A stretch of 53,002 bases of DNA, from the NCBI GenBank assembly GCA_003252455.1, contig QKED01000108.1, positions 1-53,002 of the forward strand, read 5' to 3'. Every line of letters begins with the position of its first letter. Positions within the stretch are counted from its first letter, which is position 1. The stretch is from Gammaproteobacteria bacterium (lineage in GTDB: Bacteria; Pseudomonadota; Gammaproteobacteria; Thiohalomonadales; Thiohalomonadaceae). The notes beneath the pieces are model-generated. The model was not told the DNA's origin, made no database searches, and saw only the letters and a list, made by a program, of their open reading frames with translations. The translations under genes and the position numbers were made by a program. Of the stretch, positions 44,589 to 53,002 are shown piece by piece.

Positions 44589-47500
44589 ATGCGTCTTAGC
44601 AAGATCAAGCTCGCCGGCTTCAAGTCCTTCGTCGACCCCACGGTGATCCCGCTCAAGAGCAGTCTCAACGGGGTGGTGGGGCCGAACGGCTGCGGCAAGT
44701 CGAACGTCATCGACGCGGTGCGCTGGGTGATGGGCGAGACCAGCGCTAAGAACCTGCGCGGCGACTCCATGGCGGATGTGATCTTCAATGGCTCCACCAC
44801 ACGTAAACCGGTGGGGCAGGCCTCGGTGGAGCTGATCTTCGATAACAGTGACGGCACCATCGGCGGTCAGTACGCCAGCTATGCCGAGATCGCCATCAAG
44901 CGCCTGGTGAGCCGCGACGGCACCTCCAACTACTTCCTCAACGGCGTCAAGTGCCGTCGGCGCGACATCACCGACATCTTCCTCGGCACCGGCCTTGGGC
45001 CACGCAGCTACGCCATCATCGGCCAGGGCACCATCTCGCGCATCATCGAGGCCAAGCCCGAGGAGCTGCGCATCTTCGTCGAGGAGGCGGCGGGCATCTC
45101 CAAATATAAGGAGCGCCGCCGCGAGACCGAGACGCGCATCCGTCACACCCGCGAGAACCTCGACCGCCTGAGCGACCTGCGCGAAGAGTTGGAGAAGCAA
45201 CTCGCGCGCCTGGAGCGCCAGGCCGCCACCGCCGAGCGCTATAAAGAGCTGAAAGAGGAGGAGCGCACGCGGCGCGGCCAACTCCTCGCCCTGCGCTGGA
45301 AGAAGCTCGACGGCGAACTGGCCGAGCAGGAGCGGCAGATCAGCGAGAAGGAGACCGCCCTAGAGGCGCAGGTCGCGCAGCAGCGCAGTGCCGAGTCGGG
45401 CATCGAGAAGGCACGTGAGGCGCTGCACGACGCCAACGAACAGTTCAACCGTGTGCAGGCCCAGTATTACGCCGTGGGCGCCGAGATCGCCCGCCTGGAG
45501 CAGGCCATCAACCATGCGCACGACAGCCACAACCAGCGCGCGCGCGAGCTTGCCGACGTGCAGCGTGCCTACGGCGAGGCGCAGGCCCACCTCGACATCG
45601 ACCGCGAGAAGATCGAGCAGCTCTCCGACCGCCTCGACGGCCTGGAGCCGGACCACACGATCGCCGCCGCACGCCAGGAGACCCAGCAGGAGGCGCTGCT
45701 CGACGCCGAGGCGGCGATGCAGCACTGGCAGCAGCGCTGGGACCAGTTCAACCAGGAGGCCGCCGAACCCGCGCGCCAGGCCGAGCTGGAGCGCGCGCGC
45801 ATCAACCACAACGAACAGCAGTTGACGCAGATCGAGCGGCGCAGCGGCCGCCTCGACGAGGAGCGCGGCATGCTCCACACCGACGGCCTAGAAGAGGAGC
45901 TGATGCAGCTCGACGAGGAGGGCGAACTGCTCGCCCAGCAGGCCGAGGAGGAGCGCCTCCAGCTCGAAGAGGTGCGCGTGGCCATCGGCGAGGCGCGCGC
46001 CCAGTTGGAGCAGGCCAACGCCGAGCTGGACCAGCAGCGCACCGAGCTGCAGGGCGCGCGTGGCCGCCTCGCCTCGCTGGAGGCGCTGCAACAGGCGGCC
46101 CTCGGCCAGCAGGGCGGCGCGGTGCAGGGGTGGCTGGAGCAGCAGGGGCTCGCCAGTTCACGCCGTCTGGCCGAGGGGATCCGTGTCGAGAGCGGCTGGG
46201 AGCGCGCCGCCGAGTGCGTGCTCGGGGCCCATCTGCAGGCGGTCTGCGTCGAGGGGCTGGAGCCCTTCGCCGGGCTCATGGAGCAGCTCGACGCCAGCCT
46301 CGGCCTGTTCGACACCCGCTTCAACCTCCCCGCCGGGCGGGCACCGCTGGGCCGTCGCCTGCTCGATGTGGTCAAGAGCGACTGGTCGCTGGAGGGGCTG
46401 CTGGCCGGGGTCTACCTCGCCGAGGGGCTGCCCGAGGCGCTCGCCATGCGTGCCGGGATGGCCGCCCACGAGTCGGTCATCACCCGCGACGGCCTCTGGC
46501 TCGGCCCCGGCTGGCTGCGCCTGGTGCGCGACGAGGATGGGCGCAGCGGCGTGCTCGCCCGCGAGCAGGAGATTGAACAGATTGCCGCGCGCATCGCGGC
46601 GCTGGAGGAGGGCATCGCCCTCACCCTGGAGGGGCAGGAGCACGCCAAGCAGCGCCAGCACGCCCAGGAGGAGGGGCGCGACGCCCTCCAGCAGCGCCTC
46701 AACGAGACCACGCGCCGCCAGGGCGAGGTGAAGGCGCAGGCCTCCTCCCGCCGCACCCGCCTGGAGCAGGTGCGCGGGCGTCTCGCCCAGCTCGACGGCG
46801 AGCGCGAGGAGCTGCGCGAACAGCGCGCCCAGCTCGAAGAGGAGAACCTCCTCGCCCAGGAGCGCCTCGGCGCGGCACTGGAGCGGGTCGACTTCATCGC
46901 CGGGGAGCGCGAGGCGCTGGCGCTCGACCGCGACCAACTGCGCGAGGCGCTGCACCACGCGCGCAGTGAGGCGCAGGCGGGGCGCGAGGCGCTGCACCGG
47001 CTCGATGTGGAGCTGCGTGGCGTGCACGCCGAGCTGGAGGCGACCAAGGCCGCCAGCGCGCGCGCCTCGGCCCAGTTGGAGCAGTTGGCCGAGCGTCGCG
47101 AGGAGCTTGCCATGACCCTGGCCGAGGGCGAGGCGCCCATCGAAGGCTACAAAGAGGAGCTGGCAGATCGCCTGGAGCAGCGCTCCGAGGCGGAGCTGGC
47201 CCTGGCCGAGGCGCGCGCGCACGTACAAGCGTTGGAGCACTCCATGCGTGAGGGCGACGGCGAACGCATGCGCGTCGAACAGCGCCTACAGGGTGTGCGC
47301 GGCGAGCTGGAGCAGCTGCGCATGGTCGCCCAGGCGCTCAGCGTGCGCCGTCAGACCCTTGCCGAGCAGTTGCTCGAAGGGGGCTACGAACTCAAGCCGC
47401 TGCTCGAAGGGCTGCCCGAGGGGGCACAACTCGCCGAGTGGGAGTCGCAGCTCGCCGAACTGGAGCGTAGAATAGGGCGCTTGGGGCCGATCAACCTCGC

Positions 47501-48095
47501 CGCCATCGACGAATACAAGCAGCAGGCCGAGCGTAAAGAGTACCTCGACGCGCAGAACGCCGACCTGATGGAGGCGTTGGAGACGCTGGAGAACGCCATC
47601 CGCAAGATCGACCGCGAGACACGTCAGCGCTTCAAGGAGACCTTCGACAAGGTCAATGCGGGATTCCAGACCAAGTTCCCCACCCTGTTCGGCGGGGGTA
47701 GCGCCTATCTGGAGCTGACCGGCGACGACCTGCTCGACACCGGCGTCACCGTGATGGCGCGCCCGCCGGGCAAGCGCAACAGCACCATCCACCTGCTCTC
47801 GGGCGGGGAGAAGGCGCTCAGCGCGGTGGCCCTGGTCTTCTCGATCTTCGACCTCAACCCCTCGCCCTTCTGTATGCTCGACGAGGTGGACGCCCCCCTC
47901 GACGAGGCCAACGTGGGCCGCTTCTGTAACCTGGTACGCGAGATGTCCGCCGCCGTGCAGTTCATCTTCATCACCCACAACAAGACCACCATGGAGCTGG
48001 CCACCCACCTGTCGGGTGTGACCATGCAAGAGCCGGGCGTCTCGCGCCTGGTGGCGGTGGACATAGCCGAGGCGGCCTCGCTGGCCGCCGTCTGA
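44589..48095 (+). CDS. smc: Chromosome segregation protein SMC
   Basis: 1168 residues from the ATG at 44589 ([14 protein letters not shown]), the normal length. The Walker [10 protein letters not shown] (31-39), two long coiled coils, a central hinge (about 500-640) and the C-terminal signature [14 protein letters not shown] plus Walker [15 protein letters not shown] are present. SMC with ScpAB organises and segregates the chromosome. The coiled coils make the DNA very rich in gag/cag/gcg codons. It starts the conserved smc-zipA-ligA block. Confidence 0.97.
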   Translation: MRLSKIKLAGFKSFVDPTVIPLKSSLNGVVGPNGCGKSNVIDAVRWVMGETSAKNLRGDSMADVIFNGSTTRKPVGQASVELIFDNSDGTIGGQYASYAEIAIKRLVSRDGTSNYFLNGVKCRRRDITDIFLGTGLGPRSYAIIGQGTISRIIEAKPEELRIFVEEAAGISKYKERRRETETRIRHTRENLDRLSDLREELEKQLARLERQAATAERYKELKEEERTRRGQLLALRWKKLDGELAEQERQISEKETALEAQVAQQRSAESGIEKAREALHDANEQFNRVQAQYYAVGAEIARLEQAINHAHDSHNQRARELADVQRAYGEAQAHLDIDREKIEQLSDRLDGLEPDHTIAAARQETQQEALLDAEAAMQHWQQRWDQFNQEAAEPARQAELERARINHNEQQLTQIERRSGRLDEERGMLHTDGLEEELMQLDEEGELLAQQAEEERLQLEEVRVAIGEARAQLEQANAELDQQRTELQGARGRLASLEALQQAALGQQGGAVQGWLEQQGLASSRRLAEGIRVESGWERAAECVLGAHLQAVCVEGLEPFAGLMEQLDASLGLFDTRFNLPAGRAPLGRRLLDVVKSDWSLEGLLAGVYLAEGLPEALAMRAGMAAHESVITRDGLWLGPGWLRLVRDEDGRSGVLAREQEIEQIAARIAALEEGIALTLEGQEHAKQRQHAQEEGRDALQQRLNETTRRQGEVKAQASSRRTRLEQVRGRLAQLDGEREELREQRAQLEEENLLAQERLGAALERVDFIAGEREALALDRDQLREALHHARSEAQAGREALHRLDVELRGVHAELEATKAASARASAQLEQLAERREELAMTLAEGEAPIEGYKEELADRLEQRSEAELALAEARAHVQALEHSMREGDGERMRVEQRLQGVRGELEQLRMVAQALSVRRQTLAEQLLEGGYELKPLLEGLPEGAQLAEWESQLAELERRIGRLGPINLAAIDEYKQQAERKEYLDAQNADLMEALETLENAIRKIDRETRQRFKETFDKVNAGFQTKFPTLFGGGSAYLELTGDDLLDTGVTVMARPPGKRNSTIHLLSGGEKALSAVALVFSIFDLNPSPFCMLDEVDAPLDEANVGRFCNLVREMSAAVQFIFITHNKTTMELATHLSGVTMQEPGVSRLVAVDIAEAASLAAV

Positions 48096-48112
48096 CGGAG
48101 CCTGATCAATCG

Positions 48113-50909
<2,797 letters not shown>

Positions 50910-51214
50910 CGAAGCCACAGCGCACAGCGGTACGCAGGTGCCACGCAGCGCATGGCGTTCTCTAGGGAGAGAGTGGTCTCGCGACCGGGATGTGAGCGGT
51001 GCGTGCTACCAAGCCAAGGCCTCATTTTCGCCCTATTGGCAAGCCCATTCTCGCCACGGCCCACACTCGACACACCCTCCGAGGTGTGTTGTCGCCTCGT
51101 GCCACGAGGGTGCGCCCCCTGCTGTTGCGTGTGTGTTCTCGGCGCCGCCGGTGACCTCGCATACGGGGCGACCCGCCCCTCGTGGCTCGATCATGGGCGT
51201 GGTCTTGGTCGAGG
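50910..51214. other. Intergenic region without a recognisable gene
   Basis: 305 bases between convergent ligA and the small membrane protein. I see no coding frame with a ribosome-binding site, no strong terminator hairpin and no repeat. Confidence 0.4.
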
Positions 51215-51460
51215 CTATAACACCTTGCGTGCAACGAAGAGCAGCAGCACCGCCCCGGCGGTGGCGGTGATCACCTCGCCTACCAGTCCATGGGCAGAGA
51301 GGCCGAGCAGGCCGAAGAGGAACCCCCCGATCACCGCCCCCAGCACGCCGATCACCATATTCACCAACACCCCCTTGCGCCTACCCTTGACCAACAGACC
51401 GGCAAGCCAGCCAGCGACGGCACCAATGCAAAGGAATATAACGAGGCCGGTGAGCGACAT
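51215..51460 (-). CDS. GlsB/YeaQ/YmgE-family small membrane protein
   Basis: 81 residues from the ATG at 51460, which has AAGGAG upstream. Three helices with glycine-rich motifs (GAVAGWLAGLLVKGRRKG, MVIGVLGAVIGGFLFGLLG) match the transglycosylase-associated/YeaQ family linked to stress responses. Confidence 0.9.
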   Translation of the reverse strand: MSLTGLVIFLCIGAVAGWLAGLLVKGRRKGVLVNMVIGVLGAVIGGFLFGLLGLSAHGLVGEVITATAGAVLLLFVARKVL

Positions 51461-51545
51461 GGCAGGCTCCTTGACTAAGGGGGTGGGGGATGAGGCGCCA
51501 CTATAGCAACTCCCGCCGTCGCGTATGTGTGGCTCGCTCACACGC

Positions 51546-52115
51546 CTAAGAGATGAAGTAGGCCGTACGTGCGCTCAACGCCACCTCATACATGGCCGCC
51601 ACCCCGCACACCTCCACTGGCACCACCCACTCGTCGGCATCAAACCCCATCAACCCGAGTGACGGCGCGCACACCTGGAACTTGATCTCGGACTCCACCG
51701 CCAGCGCGATCAGCTCCTCCAGTGAGGACATCTGCCCGTGCATCATGTGGTTGAAGAAAGGACGTCCCAGCCCGGCGAAGCTGAATTTGGAGGGCTGCAG
51801 GTCACGGGCACTGCCCGGCAGCATCAGATTGACCAGCTTGTGCAAAGGCTTCTTGCCGCGTAGCTTGCGCCCCTTCTTGATCACCGAGCAGCCCCAGAAG
51901 GTGAAGAACATCGACACCTCCATACCCATGGCGGCGGCACCGGTGGCCATCATGAAGGCGGCCATCGCCTTATCGAAATCGCCGGAGAGCAGGATGATCG
52001 AGACCTGATTCTTCGGCACGCGTGGGCTCAACTCCGCCAACTGGCGCTCCAACTGCGCGACGCGCAGGCTCAGGTCATCACTCACCGGGGCAGGGATCTG
52101 GATCGGGCTGTTCAT
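51546..52115 (-). CDS. DsrE2-like (DsrE/DsrF family) sulfur-trafficking protein
   Basis: 189 residues. After an N-terminal coiled-coil-like stretch (VAQLERQLAEL) comes a DsrE-type domain: KNQVSIILLSGDFDKAMAAFMMATGAAAMGMEVSMFFTFWG is the usual core, and conserved cysteines lie in GCSVIKKG and QVCAPSLGLMGF. In sulfur-oxidising bacteria DsrE2 passes sulfane sulfur with TusA and a rhodanese. No such partner is adjacent here. Two palindromes lie upstream. Confidence 0.85.
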   Translation of the reverse strand: MNSPIQIPAPVSDDLSLRVAQLERQLAELSPRVPKNQVSIILLSGDFDKAMAAFMMATGAAAMGMEVSMFFTFWGCSVIKKGRKLRGKKPLHKLVNLMLPGSARDLQPSKFSFAGLGRPFFNHMMHGQMSSLEELIALAVESEIKFQVCAPSLGLMGFDADEWVVPVEVCGVAAMYEVALSARTAYFIS

Positions 52116-52148
52116 GGCATGGCACTCCTGGATTCAATGGGATCGAAA

Positions 52149-52164
52149 ACCTCGTCAACGAGGT
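52149..52164. promoter_or_regulatory. Inverted repeat just upstream of the DsrE2-like gene
   Basis: ACCTCGT-CA-ACGAGGT, seven-base arms, 34-49 bases before the start codon. It could be an operator or a hairpin in the 5' untranslated leader. Confidence 0.45.
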
Positions 52165-52229
52165 GTCGCGTCACGCTGTGTCGCCATTTCATTAAATGAG
52201 TGAATGCTGAATCGGGCCAATCGAATGTT

Positions 52230-52250
52230 TTAGTTAGTTCGCCTAACTAA
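52230..52250. promoter_or_regulatory. AT-rich 8-bp inverted repeat upstream of the DsrE2-like gene
   Basis: TTAGTTAG, five bases, CTAACTAA: perfect arms in an AT-rich patch about 115 bases before the start codon. The form suits a dimeric repressor site. No other gene is recognisable in 52116-52363. Confidence 0.5.
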
Positions 52251-52363
52251 CCTGGGCAACGATGGCGAGGGGCACTTACCGGCAGGGTCTGACCGCGCGG
52301 CACTCACGTGCACCATGGTGCTGACGACCTCTACGTGAGACCCCACGACGGGCGGATGGCTGG

Positions 52364-52602
52364 GCCAGTGTCACGGTGGGCGCGGGGAATCACGGATCGA
52401 GACGGGGTGGTCTGCGGTGTCCTGGGTCGAGCGCCGCGGGTGCGGGGGAACTCGCAGGACCTGCTACCTGATCGGCTCCTAGCCCTACTTCCGCAGGTTT
52501 GAGGAACGCAGTGATGATGTACTCGGTGGCGACGGTGATGTTGACTCATTCCAGCGGGTACGGCGCATGCCCCTTTGCGTGCTCACCGTGAACGATGGAA
52601 TC
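52364..52602 (-). repeat. Decayed CRISPR repeats beyond the array's trailer end
   Basis: Four units with partial match to the CRISPR repeat lie at about 52364-52393, 52424-52453, 52481-52509 and 52542-52570. Spacings are close to the 61-base period of the intact array, and 52542 is exactly 61 bases from the next unit at 52603. By hand alignment the 52542 unit matches about 17 of 29 positions and the 52481 unit about 15. The 52364 unit keeps the gcggggaa...cac end and the 52424 unit the ccgcgg...gcggggg core. These look like old repeats eroding by point changes and small indels. Confidence 0.65.
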
Positions 52603-53002
52603 GGGCTCATCCCCGTGTGCGCGGGGATCACGAGATAGTCCCAGGCATACCTGGTTCATCCCTGCGGATGCGGGGAACACTCGTTCTGGCGCTGGGAGTG
52701 CTCTCCACTGCTCGGTTCATCCCCGCGGATGCGGGGAATACATTGCCCCATAGCTCTTGCGCATAGCGCAACTCGGTTCATCCCCGCGGACGCGGGGAGC
52801 ACCATCGACAACATCGGTGGTCAAGGCCAGCTCCCGGTTCATCCCTGCGGACGCGGGGAACACTGGTGCTTAGGCTTCAGGTAAGCGGGTTTGCACGGTT
52901 CATCCCCGCGGACGCGGGGAACACTTGCGTGCGATTCACGGCGCGCGGATATGGGACGGTTCATCCCAGCGGACGCGGGGAACACCACAATCCCGACGGC
53001 AC
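52603..53002 (-). CRISPR. Type I-E CRISPR array (trailer end; continues past the window)
   Basis: 29-bp repeats of I-E type (plus strand cggttcatccccgcgg, then acgcggggaacac) at 52652, 52713, 52774, 52835, 52896 and 52957, with 32-base spacers and strict 61-base period; a degenerate repeat at 52603 is followed by a 20-base spacer. On the crRNA strand the repeat would give the handle ATGAACCG, so transcription is leftward and the leader lies beyond the right edge. The oldest spacers are therefore in view, and the variant repeats at the left end fit that. No cas genes are in the window. Confidence 0.95.

Noticed and set aside
44400-45281. Upstream extension of the queF frame over the start of smc
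   Set aside because: QueF homology starts at 44399 and the extension is antisense to the SMC ATPase domain.
51000-53002. cas genes or CRISPR leader
   Set aside because: None is present; repeat orientation places the leader beyond the right edge.

Overview
The window looks like a piece of chromosome from a GC-rich, autotrophic, sulfur-metabolising gammaproteobacterium of the Chromatiales / purple-sulfur-bacterium type. The signs are a phosphoribulokinase (Calvin cycle), a CbbY-type phosphatase, a DsrE2-like sulfur-trafficking protein, a CysZ sulfate permease, a cytochrome c'-like protein, the gammaproteobacterial gene order smc-zipA-ligA, and a type I-E CRISPR array. The exact genus cannot be read from the sequence.

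Layout. 1-3.6 kb: a coupled pair (periplasmic protein plus a large membrane histidine kinase cut by the left edge). 3.9-8.8 kb: a leftward operon of three oxidoreductase-type genes (YqhD-like iron alcohol dehydrogenase, a cupin/CMD fusion, a Tat-type zinc alcohol dehydrogenase) divergent from a YqhC-like AraC regulator; probably an aldehyde or electrophile response unit. 9-13.5 kb: a small periplasmic gene, then phosphoribulokinase, purD and hisC. 13.7-17.6 kb, rightward: an MMPL/RND exporter, a c'-type cytochrome and a Vat/CatB-like acetyltransferase. 17.6-21.2 kb, leftward: an Imm27-like immunity protein coupled to an HD hydrolase, and a hybrid histidine kinase. 21.3-26.3 kb: an RND efflux pump (adaptor and permease, no outer-membrane channel) with a divergent TetR regulator and a palindromic operator between them. 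26.5-26.8 kb: tRNA-Cys and tRNA-Gly.

26.8-38.3 kb is the most striking part: a tightly overlapping leftward operon of 14 genes. It reads MrpE, MrpF, MrpG, DUF4040, an MbxE-MrpB fusion, MrpC, MrpD, a NuoL-like subunit, then NuoH-, NuoB-, NuoC- and NuoD-like subunits, a NuoI-GltD-like fusion, and a rubrerythrin-like protein. This is the gene order of the archaeal MBX/MBS membrane complex (an Mrp cation antiporter joined to a complex-I/hydrogenase-type redox arm). It is neither a normal Nuo complex nor a hydrogenase. The NuoD-like subunit has lost the quinone-site His and Tyr and keeps only one cysteine of each former nickel-binding pair. The electron-input end appears to be an NAD(P)H/FAD module fused to the ferredoxin-like subunit. 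I infer an ion-pumping complex that couples NAD(P)H/ferredoxin and perhaps sulfur redox chemistry.

38.6-44.4 kb holds CbbY phosphatase, an aminotransferase, an oligosaccharide flippase, CysZ, an FGGY kinase and QueF. 44.6-50.9 kb is the housekeeping block smc-zipA-ligA. 51.2-52.1 kb has a small YeaQ/GlsB-type membrane protein and the DsrE2-like protein. The right edge enters a type I-E CRISPR array transcribed leftward. Its old (trailer) end lies in the window and continues as a string of decayed repeats; leader and cas genes must lie beyond the right edge.
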